A DNA stretch of 64,000 nucleotides, from positions 1,222,501 to 1,286,500 of the forward strand of contig BDSI01000009.1 of assembly GCA_003117195.1 (NCBI GenBank), in the 5' to 3' direction. The stretch comes from Eudorina sp. 2006-703-Eu-15 (taxonomy: Eukaryota; Chlorophyta; Chlorophyceae; Chlamydomonadales; Volvocaceae). Under the pieces are notes generated by a model. It did no database searches and had not been told where the DNA came from. It saw only the letters and a list, made by a program, of their open reading frames with translations. A program made the position numbers and the translations under genes. This document shows, piece after piece, positions 1-11,776 of the stretch (its first letter is position 1; each line of letters opens with the position of its first letter).

Positions 1-1220
1 GGTGAGGTGAGGTGAGGTGAGGTGAGGTGAGGTGAGGTGAGGTGAGGTGAGGTGAGGTGAGGTGAGGTGAGGTGAGGTGAGGTGAGGTGAGGTGAGGTGA
101 GGTGAGGTGAGGTGAGGTGAGGTGAGGTGAGGTGAGGTGAGGTGAGGTGAGGTGAGGTGAGGTGAGGTGAGGTGAGGTGAGGTGAGGTTGAGGTGAGGTG
201 AGGTGAGGTGAGGTGAGGTGAGGTGAGGTGAGGTGAGGTGAGGTGAGGTGAGGTGAGGTGAGGTGAGGTGAGGTGAGGTGAGGTGAGGTGAGGTGAGGTG
301 AGGTGAGGTGAGGTGAGGTGAGGTGAAGGTGAGGTGAGGTGAGGTGAGGTGAGTGAGGTGAGGTGAGGTGAGGTGAGGTGAGGTGAGGTGAGGTGAGGTG
401 AGGTGAGGTGAGGTGTAGGTGAGGTGAGGTGAGGTGAGGTGAGGTGAGGTAAGGTGAGGTGAGGTGAGGTGAGGTGAGGTGAGGTGAGGTGAGGTGAGGT
501 GAGGTGAGGTGAGGTGAGGTGAGGTGAGGTGAGGTGAGGTGAGGTGAGGTGAGGTGAGGTGAGGTGAGGTGAGGTGAGGTGAGGTGAGGTGAGGTGAGGG
601 TGAGGTGAGGTGAGGTGAGGTGAGGTGAGGTGAGGTGAGGTGAGGTGTGAGGTGAGGTGAGGTGAGGTGAGGTGAGGTGAGGTGAGGTGAGGTGAGGTGA
701 GGTGAGGTGAGGTGAGGTGAGGTGAGGTGAGGTGAGGTGAGGTGAGGTGAGGTGAGGTGAGGTGAGGTGAGGTGAGGTGAGGTGAGGTGAAGGTGAGGTG
801 AGGTGAGGTGAGGTGAGGTGAGGTGAGGTGAGGTGAGGTGAGGTGAGGTGAGGTGAGGTGAGGTGAGGTGAGGTGAGGGTGAGGTGAGGTGAGGTGAGGT
901 GAGGTGAGGTGAGGTTGAGGTGAGGTGAGGTGAGGTGAGGTGAGGTGAGTGTGAGGTGAGGTGGAGGTGAGGTGAGGTGAGGTGAGGTGAGGTGAGGTGA
1001 GGTGAGGTGAGGTGAGGTGAGGTGAGGTGAGGTGAGGTGAGGTGAGGTGAGGTGAGGTGAGGTGAGGTGAGGTGAGGTGAGGTGAGGTGAGGTGAGGTGA
1101 GGTGAGGTGAGGTGAGGTGAGGTGAGGTGAGGTGAGGTGAGGTGAGGTGAGGTGAGGTGAGGTGAGGTGAGGTGAGGTGAGGTGAGGTGAGGTGAGGTGA
1201 GGTGAGGTGAGGTGAGGTGA
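1..1220. repeat. GGTGA pentanucleotide satellite array A (enters from outside the window)
   Basis: About 1.2 kb of near-perfect tandem GGTGA. Roughly a dozen single-base slips interrupt it (for example near 187, 326, 352, 415, 599, 648, 790, 878, 914, 950 and 963). It starts at base 1, so its true length is unknown. It ends abruptly at 1220 against unique sequence beginning cgcctcgcctcggcacc, the same boundary seen after array B. On the plus strand every frame hits TGA every 15 bases. The complementary strand is open in all three frames as a repeating LTSPH peptide, which follows from the unit and is not evidence of coding. Confidence 0.98.
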
Positions 1221-4200
1221 CGCCTCGCCTCGGCACCAACTTACCAACGGTGTAGCGAAAGAACTGACCAACGGTGTAACGAAAGAACTGCGCCGATGTA
1301 TCGCGAACCAGTATGGAATGTAAAATGATGATGCATTTTAATCCAGTCTTGTGCAGCTATGAAATCGAAGGTGGGAGGGAGGCAAGAATCGCCCAGACCC
1401 ACATTTGGCGGGACGAGCAACGCCGGAAGCGCTATTTGCGCGTAATGAGTGCGCTGAAGCTCAAAACGCTGCATAAATTCTGAAGGTTTTGGTATGAGCT
1501 CACTCAAAAGCGGAACGGACTCAGCGTTCTGCTTGGCAGCGTATGGTACAGCGACCGGGACGTACCTTGCACAAACGCCTCTGTGGTAATTTACTTGCTT
1601 AAAATAACTCAAAAAAAATTTATTATTTTAATTGTTATCTAGCCATCATGACTATACCTTATGTAATGCAACCGTTACAAGATGGACCCTCGATACCGAC
1701 GAACGTCTCATAATCGAACTTGCAACAGGCAACAACGTCACCGCGAGATTGTCCGCAATTTTCTGGAAAGTTAGGAAAGGTGTAGGCTCCAGGGGGGCAT
1801 GGGCGCAAGCGGGCTCCCAGGCCTGCCGGTGTGTCCCTGCTTGGCGGCCTGAGCGAGCCCCCTCCCGGGCTCCAGCCGCCACCCAGGGATGGATTCGGGA
1901 CAGACCTTTTGGGAGGAGAAAAAGAGGGGGGCGAGGGGATGAGGATACGTTTTGGCTGACAGACCTTGACGTTAATGTGCATTCGACTTCCTGGGTTCCT
2001 GCTGCCAGAGTGCATGTGCCAGGCAGTCAGGGCCCGATGACGGCTCGGCACATGTCCTGCCACAGGGTATTCCCCACCCCCCTCGCCGTCAACCCGACTG
2101 CTGGGTTTTGCGAGGGGGAATGTACCTTGCCAGCACGCGGCGCAGACATTGGACGGCTTGTGGCACGCGCAAGGATTCGAAGTTCCGGATCCCCGGTAGG
2201 CTCGCCGTACTGCGCCGGACAAAGGCATTCCGCGGATGGGGATTCTGGGGATCTTCCGGCTGATATGTTAATCCTGCTGAAGTGTTAAGCTGCTACCGCG
2301 CTTCGCGCGTCTGGGCATAGAGCTGTTAACCTGACTGAGGCGTCCACCAGCTGTTGACGGCGCCACAGAATTGCCGTACGTGCCGTCATCGGTGCACAAC
2401 ACATGCACACGTGTGCGCACTGCATCACCGCACCCTCTCATGCCACGACCCGTTACGTCCTGTCCCCCTTCCACCGCTCCTGGAGGGCCAGAGCAGTGCT
2501 TTGATCTGCATCACTCGGCGACGCGTGGGCAGGCTACTACGATGCCGCTGATCCCCTTTGGGGTCCGCTGTAGCGTTGGTTCATTCAATCTGTGGCACGC
2601 GGCTCCTTGCCCCCGACCTGCAATCACCAGTCACGCTGAATCATCAAACCGCCTGCCCCACAACCACAACCACCACCAACTCCACCTCATCGCATCGACC
2701 TTGGGACGTGCGCGTACGACACGCCGTACAGCCGTACATTGCTGACTCCGGTGCTGCCCTTGCGGCAGCCACCCATCGAATGTCGAGAATGTCCCCCCCC
2801 ACACACACATAACAAACACCAAACGCCAGCTAAGGGCCCAGCGAACAGAGCCCCGTGCGTGTGCTGGATGAAAACACACATGTACGAACATGTACGGACA
2901 CACGCACATGTACGGGCATGTACGGACGCATACACACATGGATAGGAGCGGAGAGCTTCGGCGGTTTCCCCCGGATGGGCAAGGGTAGCTGTCTGTCCAG
3001 GTAGCATCGACAGACGATCCGGCTCCCTTCTGAGATATGTAACGACCACACATGACGACCACACCACGACCACACAGGGCACAAGTGCACACACGCACAC
3101 ACGGCTCCCCGGGTCGTGCGGGAACGGAACGGAACGGAAACAGATCGTTTCGTGCTTGAGGCTTGCGGAGAGGCTTGCTTGCGGACGGCTCCGTCCGTTC
3201 GGGCTCACACCCGGGCGCCGCCGGTCGAGGTACGCCGGTTGAGGTCCTGCCCGCCCCCCCCCCGCCCGCTCCTCCCCTCCGCCCCCCCACCCCCCGCAGG
3301 CTCTGCCCGACTGGCCCAATGTGCTGTCCATCGGCAAGTGGGAGGGCGCTGTGGCCTCACACAGGCTCCGCCGGTCGAGTTACACGCCTGTCGCGCCCAC
3401 GCATCGATCAGCCGATCAGCGGTACGGAGAGCTTGACGTACAGGCACATGCCGGGGGCGTCCTCGACAGCGGAGCTGACGTACGGCAAGTCGATGTCGTA
3501 CTTGTACCGCATATTGTTGAAGGCGGGGCCTGCCAGGCAGGTCTTACAGACCGAGTCAAAACAGTCGGTGCTGGGGCGGCCCAGGGCGGCGACTTTGGAC
3601 TGCAACTGGACGTCGTTGTAGGCGGTGAAGCCCCGCAATGGGAGCGTAGGCTGTATGTATGTAGTTGACGGTTTTGACGGTTGGCAGTTGCTGGTTGTGG
3701 CGGTTGGTAAAGGGGGACGGAGGGAAGGGGAAGAGGGGTGGTAAATGGGACAAGAGCGGCCTGGTCAGTGCGGCGACAGGAGAGCTGAAGGTGGGTGCTG
3801 ACCACTGTGTGACAGATGGGGCTGTCGGGACATCATTGATGGCGGCCCACAGCAGCAACGAACCGAGGGCGGCTCTCACCCAGCTGTTATGTACCCGAGA
3901 ACGCCGTACGTACTGCAGCTATCCGTGCTATCAGTGACCAAACATCGGAAAGCTTGACGTTTTACTTCATTCCATGATAACACAACCAATGTCTTAAACC
4001 CACATCACCATCAGCATCACCATCAACTCTTCCGGACGCACTCACGGTGCTTCACGTAGGAGCACGTGCCGGGGGAGTCGATGTACGCCGACACGCCGCC
4101 GATGACGTATTTGCCGTCGTCGCTGAAGCCCGTGCACGCATAGTTGAGGCGGCAAAACTCCCGCGCCACGCACGTCCGCGGAGCTGGCGTTGCCGCGGCC

Positions 4201-4872
4201 GTGACGCCGGCGGCATTGGCGTTCTGCACCGCCAGCAGGGCCTTACCGGCGTGGGTGGTGTAGCCGAACATCTCGGGACAGGCTGAACGCGGGAGAGAGG
4301 GTTAAGGGGGAGGAGGGGGCGGCAGGGGAGGGGCAGGGAGGAGAGAAGGTCCGTTTCATTAAAGCCGGTTTCCTTCATTTCGCCCGCGTGGTGGTTGCCG
4401 AACAATGGGCCCCTTGCAGTACAGTGCAGTACAGTACAGTGCCTCCCTTTCCACCACCGCACCTAGCTTCACGTAGAACGCCTTGGCGGAGGCGACGGGC
4501 TTCGCCATCCCGTTCTCCCCACCCCGCACCGCACGTACCCGGTCCCGCCCGCCCGACAGCCCTAGGCACACCACCACGCGGCACCCCACTTGCCGGGGCT
4601 GCTCCGCTGCGACCGGGCACGGTGGGGAGCCATGCCCCGAAGTTGGCCCACCACCCGGTCGTCCGTCCCCTCGTCCCCGCCCCATGTTTGCTCCCCTGTC
4701 GTACGTGCCGTACATGTCGTACCGTCGCCCAGCCCATATCCCGCTCCCCCACGCCTGGCCTGTCCTCTTCCGCGCCGCGCTGCCGCCAAGCCATTCACGC
4801 ATACTGTTTTCCTTTGACATGTCATAGCTGTCATTGCCCCTATCACGCCGCACCCTCTCACTCTTTTCCTCG
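1221..4872 (+). repeat. 3.65 kb duplicated segment, copy 1
   Basis: This segment recurs at 14912-18562 in the same orientation. Reading both copies side by side, nearly all differences are length changes in runs: the A-run near 1612, C-runs near 2080, 2795, 3252, 3283 and 4744, and one extra CA near 2800. One C/T substitution sits near 3246. Identity ends at 4872, where copy 1 continues cgcaatcgcagg and copy 2 continues cggcttccct. A 24-bp direct repeat (ccaacggtgtarcgaaagaact) lies at 1246-1290. Bases 1291-3400 hold only short open frames that I cannot support as genes. Bases 3426-4516 carry minus-strand PAN-like exons, described separately. Confidence 0.97.
3426..4516 (-). pseudogene. PAN/Apple-like domain gene, 3' exons only (truncated copy)
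   Basis: Three minus-strand exons are visible. Exon a ends at 4463 in AFYVKLG with a GTGCGG donor. Exon b is 4046-4282, preceded by TTCAG and followed by a GTGAGT donor. Joined in phase 1, exons a and b read FYVKL-A-CPEMFGY without a break. Exon c is 3426-3650, after ACATACAG. Exon b has the spacing CVAREFCRLNYACTGFSDDG followed by CSYVK; exon c has DCFDSVCKTC then MCLYVKL. This Cys pattern with a final aromatic-x-VK resembles PAN/Apple modules, usually extracellular binding domains; that family call is inference. The b-to-c phase does not match directly, so an exon may be missing. Copy 1 is cut at 4872 and lacks the upstream exon present in copy 2, so it is probably not a working gene. Confidence 0.45.
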
Positions 4873-4923
4873 CAATCGCAGGCGAGGGTGGTGGCGTGAT
4901 GCCGCAAGCGGAAGAGCAGGTTC

Positions 4924-6333
4924 TTGCCACGACAGTGCGAGACCTACATACTCAGCGTGCTGCGCAATGCCACGTTCGAGCTGTCGGGGACGCACCTGAC
5001 AACGCTCAAACGCGGGATGGAAGGTCTGGCGGAGCAGATCTGGCCCGGACTGCAGCCCAGCGGCTTCAATGCGGCGGATCCCAACCTGAGGAAAAAGCGG
5101 CAGGCGCCAAGTGGGCAGGCGTTCAGGAGCGTGCGGGAGCCGGGCAAAAAAAATGGAAAACGGCACCTGCCTTCCCCGTGCACGTGCCCCTGGGCGCCAT
5201 CCAGCCCAACACGAAACCCCACCACCACCTGCCCGCGACAAGCCCAACCCAGCTCTCTACGCCCTACACCGGTCCGAGTTGGGACCCCTGTTCCTCACCC
5301 TGGAGTCACAGCGGCACCAGCTACTGGATGTTCAACTGCAGCTGCCGCTGCTGGACCTCTCGGTGCTGCCACCGCTCACCCTGGCAACGTTACCGGTCCA
5401 ACTCCAGGGCATCGTGCTGACGATGGCGCTGCAAGGCAGTCCGTTGTGGCACTTAGCTCGCCACGGCCAAGTCACCGCCAGCCCGCTTGGCGCATACCTC
5501 GGCTTTGGCGAGCCCGCGGCCGTGGCCGTGGGCGCGGTGTGCCTGGATACAAGACTGGGCGGGATAAGATGAAGGAGGTGGTTCGCAGCCTGCACGGGGC
5601 AGCAGTGGCGAAGTCAGACGACCCTGCGCTGCAAGGGGGACACCAGCACGACCCCCACTGTCTGTGGACAGTGCTGAACAGCCTCAAATCTCATCCCCGG
5701 TTTCAAGGAGCCTACCACGTGGTCATCCGAGAGCAGAGCTTCCTGCCGTGCGGCGGCTTGGGCGGCCTGCCGCCCATGGGAGCTTCACCTGACGGCATCC
5801 TGGAGGTGGAGGTGCCTTGGGAGATACCAGGGCAGAAGAGGCTGGCGTGGCTGCTCCTTGAGTTCAAAAGCCGGTTCCCCTAAAACAAGTCATACGGCGT
5901 GGACAATGCGAGTGGCGGCGAGGTGTACGAGTACGCACCCTACCGGTGCTTCCCAGCCATCAGGCCAGCCCACCACTACGTGCAGCTGGGCATGCTCGCC
6001 TCCACACGGTGCTGTGCCTGCACCTCGAGTACACGGTGAACAAGACCATGGTGCGGCTTATCGATCCGACCCTGCGTGGCTTCGTCTGGTGCTGGGTCTT
6101 GGGGCAGAGGCTGGCGCAGAGGCCGGGGTTGCGGCCGGGGCTGCGGCCGGGGCTGTGGGGCGCTGTGCCGGTCATGGTACCAGCGGGGAGAAGCACCGCC
6201 AGCTGGATTCAGCAGCACCATCGGCGAGGCGTACAAGCTGCTGCTAGAGGCCACAAAAGCCGGCTGCGAGCGCGCGGAGGTCATTACGGTGCTGCCCCGC
6301 GTGCAGGGAGGAGATAAGCGTGTGTTTATCTAG
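4924..6333 (+). pseudogene. Broken YqaJ-type (viral recombinase/exonuclease-like) gene
   Basis: Pieces of a YqaJ-like PD-(D/E)xK nuclease domain appear in order but in different frames. WHLARHGQVTASPLGAYLGF (about 5446-5505) resembles the opening W..R...iTAS motif. MGASPDGILEVEVP and LLLEFKSRFP (about 5778-5880) resemble the G-SPDG and E-x-K catalytic segments. HHYVQLGML (about 5970-5997) resembles the conserved Y.Q.. helix. A frame change near 5530-5550, an in-frame TAA at 5881 and another shift near 6000-6040 interrupt it. The last fragment, FSSTIGEAYKLLLEATKAGC, returns to the earlier frame and ends at 6333. In eukaryotes this domain is often carried by mobile elements; no transposase or terminal repeats are visible here. 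Unrecognised introns could explain one break, but not all of them. Confidence 0.6.
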
Positions 6334-6883
6334 CACATGTTTATTATTTGAAGCGCTTAGATTAGGTATTGGCGTCTTGGCAGAGTTGGGGACTCGGGGG
6401 AAGCGTGCAGACAGTTGCGCGCTATGAAAGGTTATATCATGTAGAGTTGAAGTTGAAATTTTCATTGAAGTCAGACCTTTCGCGCAATTCGGGTCGGCGA
6501 CGTAACAAAGGTCGGGCCCTATAGGGTCCTAGGTCGTAACGTAACTAACTTGTAAGTTGGTAGTCCACAGATGTTGGTGGTATTAAATAATACCGTTCAG
6601 ATTGCAGCGTCGGTACGTACCCGATTCAATGTAGGCCTCACGTCGTTACAGGCGAGGACCCTTGCAATTGGCCAGTGGCCACTGCGATGCGCGATCGCTC
6701 CAGCGATGCCGGCCAGGGCTCTCGGTGCCTTGGCAACCCCCTGGATACATTAGTCGCCCCGCTTGGATCTGCTGTAAGCAGTGTTGACTGCGCTACCAAG
6801 TACCAAGCCTCGCTGGACGCACTGTTCCAAAGTTTCACAGACTGAGGCTCAGACGCCCTGCCACGGCTTCCTAGTACTGCATC
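6334..6883. other. Intergenic, upstream of the Crinkler-type gene
   Basis: About 550 bases with lower GC than their neighbours (for example ttaaataatacc near 6584). Only short open frames occur. The stretch presumably holds the 5' leader and promoter of the downstream gene, whose ATG at 6884 lies in a good context (catcATGGCT). I see no specific motif that I can name. Confidence 0.5.
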
Positions 6884-9800
6884 ATGGCTAATAACCGACG
6901 AGGGAATAAGTTGAGTAGGAGTTTAGCAGCAGTGGAACGCGAAATTAAGGAGGTTTTAGCGGACGTAAAGGGCGTGGAGGGCAAAGTAACTGCGGTAGAG
7001 GATAAAATCACTCAGCTAGACTCGAAGCTTGACTCAATCGATGTCGATCTCCAACGCCCGAAGCTTGGAAAGGACGCCAAGGCGCGGTTGCTGACGAAGC
7101 AGGAACAGCTGCAGAGAGAGAAGGAGCAGCTGCGGACGAAGGAGGAGCAGCTGCGGACGAAGGAGGAGCAGCTGCGGACGAAGGAGGAGCAGCTGCGGAC
7201 TGAAAAGGAGCTGCTGCTAAAGAAGGAGCAGGATCTGCGCGCCGAGGCGCGGGCGACCGTGCCAAGTGAGCATGGCAATGGGCCAAACCTCTTTAAAGTG
7301 AAAATTGTGCTTCTTAACGCAGCATTGCGGCACAATTTGCACGGGGAAGGGGGCGCGTGACGGTTGCATCTTGTGCGTGCTTGGCCGCAGGCTCAGTCTC
7401 GTACGTGCAGCGCGTTTTGAACATAGATGCGCCGTCCAAGACCAGTATGAAGCGGGAGCAGCTAGACAAGGCTGGGGGCCCACTCATCAACAACTGGCGC
7501 CCCACGCGGAAAGCAGCTGCCGGGTTGCTGCCAGCGCTTGCGCATCCCACGTTTGGGGAGGTGGCTGAGCTCCTTGCCAGCGACGCTGCAGTGGACCAGG
7601 ACGCCGTCAACGTTGCCGGTCAGCTGTGCTGCATTTGTGCGGACATTTACGACAGCGAGGTGAGATCCGTTCACGCACGCGTAGTCGTACCCAGATCAGC
7701 ATGTGTGCGGGGAGTAGAACGTTCCAGCCGTGTGGTGACCTTACGATATCTTGCACGATACCCTGACTGCGCAGGCCCAGCTAACCAATCTCGTCCGAGG
7801 CCTGCTGCTGCCCTACCTGGCGGTCCCGGGGGTGGTGCAGATCACGTCCGGCTTTGCTGCCAAGAATGTGAGCCCCGACTGGGCGCTGGGTGACCGCGCC
7901 AGTGACCCCAAAAGCCTGTTCCTGATCGGGGAGGTAGGTTCACCGCGCGGCACATGTCGGCTCATTGAACAGGGCCCCGCCTTTGTCCCCGACGCGCTGT
8001 ATATGTGCTGGCCTGGCAGGGCCGTCCCTGTCAGCACGTGGCGCTCATATATGAATGTGATACCCCACCCGCTCTCACAACTGACGTACATTGGCCACTT
8101 AGCTTTTGTTGCTTGAGTCCGGCTTGGTTCATAGTACACCTCTGGCATGTATGCCTTGCTGCTGACAGGACAAGCCAGGCATTGGCGGCACGGGAGACTC
8201 GCATTTCCAGGGCGCCAACTATCACCTGCACTTCTGGCGGCGGCGCACAGCCTCCAACATCTTCAAGGACACTCGCTGCCCTGCCTTCCTCCTTGAGGTT
8301 GGTCGTGTATGCATGGACATTCAGTGTGCCGTCTGATGTTGGTTTTCTGTCAATTGAACGGCAGCGGACTCGAAAGGACCTGAGCAGCACGGCTGGTGTG
8401 GGTGCACTCGAAATCGTTTGATTGGACTGAACCTAGGCATCAATAGTCGACTTGTCTTGTGCTGCTTGCACTTGGTCTGCCCGGTGCAGGTGGTCGGCCC
8501 GCACGTGCGGCTGTCTGCGGTCGCGTGGCTGGACCGCGTGACTATCTTCCCGCTGACGCCGCTGCTCAACCTGCTGCCTGCGCACCCCGTGACCAAGAGC
8601 CTGCTGATGCCGGTGAGCACGTGCAATCTGCAGGGTGTAAGACGAATAGGGACTTCGCAAGGTCTGGACGTGGCCTCCCTTTCGTATCAAGTCGATGGGG
8701 TGTTGATGCATGTGTGTTCGTCTGTGCTGTCCTCCTGATGGCTCATCCCCTTGGCGTGTGGCACATTCCAGGTGGCACGCATGCTGGCTGCTCTGCGTGT
8801 GGGGCTGCGCAAGCTAGCTCAGGCCCACGTCGCCATGCCAGTGCACACGGCGGATGAGCCTGACCAGGTGGCGCAAGCAGGACCGGGGCAGGCGGGAGCC
8901 CAGGAGACGAGGGAAGCAGAGGCGGACGCCGCAGAGCCGGGGGCGGAGGACGTGCAGCGGTCCGCGGGTACGGACGTGTTCAAGCTGCCGTGGCCCATCG
9001 CCATGGACGCCCGCTACGATGCCGAGACGGCGCGTCTGCTGGCCGCGCCCAACTTCACGTACTACGTGGACCTGGCTGGCAGCAATGAAAGTGTGGTTGT
9101 GAAGCTGTGCGAGAGCTACGGCCTGGAAGCTCATCAGGAGTGGGCGGAACTGGGCCTCGCACCCAAGGTATGTGTATGCATGCCTGTTCATGTGTCGTCT
9201 GTTTCGTGCGTCACCTCTCATGCGCCCTACCCTTTGCGTAGCCTAGCATGGCGCGTGTAACGAGTTCGTTTTCTGCGTAGTCAATGGCCTGAAGCGTTTC
9301 GAGGGTTCCTGCTGAGCATTAGACCTGGCGGTCAGTAGTTCCATGCACTTGCCTACGCTTGAACACCTGTCGCCAATGCTTGCGGCCAACCTGAGTATGT
9401 TGCACCCTGGCGCCCCAACGCCTGCTCAACTCCTTGCAGATCCTGCGCTCAACAGCGCTGCCTGGTGGTTGGCTGCTGGTGGAGATGGAGTGGCTGCCCG
9501 CGCCTGAGTGGCGGCCGCTGTCGGGGCTATCGGAGAAGGAGCTGCGCCAGGCGAAGCGTGCAGTGCAGCAGGCGCTGGAGCGCGCGCACACTGCAACGAA
9601 CATGGTGCACGGCGACGTACGGCCTCCAAACTGCCTGGTGCGGTGTGGCAAGAGGACTGGCTCCTGGGAGGTGCGGTTCGTGGACTTCGAGTGGGCGGGG
9701 CCGGAGGGTGAGGCCACCTACCCCGCGTGCCTGAACCCGGATATCCCGTGGCCGGAGGGCGTGCGCTACGGCAAGCCGCTGCAGCGGGAGCACGACATCC

Positions 9801-10066
9801 AGCTGCTGGCAGCAACGCTGGCAGCCCGCAGCGCCACCGCTGCGCCCTCCCCGACCACCCGCGCCACCGCGGGCAGACGACGCGGCACCCCGCGGGGCCC
9901 TGGCGCAGCACAGTCGCTGCACACGGCAGCCAATTCTCGCTCAGCAGTGCCGCCAGGCACTGCAGCGGTCTCTGCTGGGCACCGAATCGTCCGCGTGAGC
10001 TGGCGGCAGCGGGCCGCCATCACCTGGATGCGGACTGCTGCCCCAGGCAGGCCGATGGTGTGGTGA
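6884..10066 (+). CDS. Crinkler (CRN)-type protein: coiled coil, nuclease-like middle region, kinase-like C-terminus
   Basis: Seven exons join in phase: 6884-7265, 7391-7659, 7775-7933, 8169-8297, 8490-8612, 8772-9167 and 9440-10066, giving about 694 residues. Residues 1-125 form a coiled coil with four near-identical 21-base repeats (KEEQLRT heptads, 7130-7200). Residues 218-354 include KSLFLIGE, CPAFLLE and VVGPHVRLSAVAW, which I read as the restriction-endonuclease-like region found in CRN proteins (inference). The kinase-like part has VVVKL (Lys about 465), then SYGLEAH, GGWLLVEMEWL, the catalytic-loop motif VHGDVRPPN (about 542-550) and the metal-binding motif FVDFEWAG (Asp about 568). 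This arrangement resembles fungal and algal CRN kinases, which use HGD rather than HRD. No ubiquitin-like header is present. No break was found, so the gene looks intact. Substrate and role are unknown. Confidence 0.75.
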
Positions 10067-11776
10067 CCGGTATGCAGCAATAATTGTTATCGCGATTATG
10101 TGTATTATTGGAGAGTATGCGTCATCTCATCGGCCGTTTGGATTGAATGGCAGGCTGACGATCTGCGTTTGCATGCGCGTTGTCAGCGGCAGCAGAGCGT
10201 ATGAGCAACGATACAGGAGCAGTAGCAGTTCATGGAATGCGATTGTGCGCGCGTGTGTGGGGGGGGGATATGGTTGGGGGAGCCAGTGTGTACATGGCTG
10301 AGTGGACGGGCGTCGGATATACATGGTGCGGCAACGCGCCCCAGCATAGACCCATGGACCCATAGACCCAACCCACACTTATGCGTGGGCAGTCATACAG
10401 GATGGGTGTGCTTGGTGTGACACCGATTCTGCCACTGTTGCCGCTCGAGGTGCAAAGTGCGGCGCCGCCCTCGTAGCGCCGGTACACAGGATGAGCATGC
10501 GCTTTTTGATGGCTGGACGCCGACAGACAGATGGCACATCGCCTGCAAGGTCTTGAGGCGTGGTTCAGTTGTTGAAGCTGCAGACGCTCAGACGAGTATA
10601 CGACGCGGGGGCCAGGCACACTGTCTGTGCTTGTCGGTACACGCGTGCGGCGCCCATAATGCACACGGTGCGTGACGGTGCAGACCGCGTTGGAGCCGAG
10701 GGCATGGGCAGCAGCGGCGGCGTACAGTAGCCGGCTGCCGCACATGCAGCGACGAGTATGTGAGGTAGAGACTTGGGGACCATGGACCCCTTGAGGATGC
10801 GGAGAGGGCTCCCTGATATGTCGGTCTGTTGTGTGGTTGGTAGTCCGTACGCCCCGCGCCTGTAAGTTAGCTCTCCGTAATACCCACCTGAACTGGCTTT
10901 CGGCATATGGCGTGGCTTGCCACGGCCTAAGCAACTGGATAGCGGGCCAACTGGGTACTGGCCTGCCAAGCATGCACGTTACCAATCTCCAGAGCCCTTC
11001 AGAGCCCTCCAGAGGCTGCGCGACTCTGAAACGCCAGACCTCAAAGCGGCAGGAAACCGCTCTCCAGCTCTGGCTGCCTGCGGAGCAGCTGCAGGAGGAT
11101 CTGAGCGCCGACGCTTACCAAATTGCGCGCTGCGAAAGGCGATGAATGGAACGAGCGCGGAGTGGCTTATCCCCAATGTTCACTGTCCCAATAAGTACGA
11201 TAATGTTTCACAGCTATACGCTAGCAAGGTTGGAGGGGACCCCTAAGAATGGCCACTTCTCGGTTTCACTCCTGTTTTGGCGTGGCTATGTACGACGCCC
11301 CGGGACCCATTGCGCGCCGCGTCCATGACACCGTGCGTGCCCCCTAGCGCCTGTGATTTGTCTCTCTGAGTTTACACGCAGGTCACACACGCAGCTTCCC
11401 AAACAGCGCGCGCACGACTGTGCACTCCCACTCGCGCGCCGCGCCAACTGCCAGTCTCAGCCGTGCTCCGCCGCAGCTTCCCACACGCGTCCGCGCTCAA
11501 CCACCACCTTCCACTCGCGCCGCGCGCCATCCACCACGCCACGCGCCACCCCTGTTTGTTGGCAGTTGCGCGAACGCCCGTTTGTGATCCCCGTGTGTCA
11601 GTTAGAGTGTTGGTAGTTGCGAGGATTGCCGCGCCGCACGCCGCACGTGGCGGCGGCTGCGGTGGCGGCGGCGACTCCTCGGGATGCCGTGTTGCAGCCG
11701 CAGCACAGCACGACTGCCCCTTTCGTGGGCGAGGGGACGGCGCCTGGGGCCGCTGCTGCCGCTGCGGCTGCCGCTG
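10067..11776. other. Intergenic, no supported gene
   Basis: About 1.7 kb between the Crinkler-type gene and the low-complexity minus-strand frame. It contains a G-run at 10259-10267, scattered TG/CA-rich stretches and a CA- and C-rich tract (11380-11560). Open frames on both strands are short, have mutually exclusive compositions and lack matching splice sites. Confidence 0.5.

Noticed and set aside
1..1220. Telomere or CRISPR array
   Set aside because: Green algal telomeres of this group use TTTTAGGG-type repeats, not GGTGA. There are no spacers, so it is a simple satellite.
1632..2288. 218-codon plus-strand frame in the duplicated unit
   Set aside because: In copy 2 a one-base change in a C-run shifts the frame and shortens it to 188 codons. 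Composition changes abruptly, and minus-strand frames overlap with equal merit.
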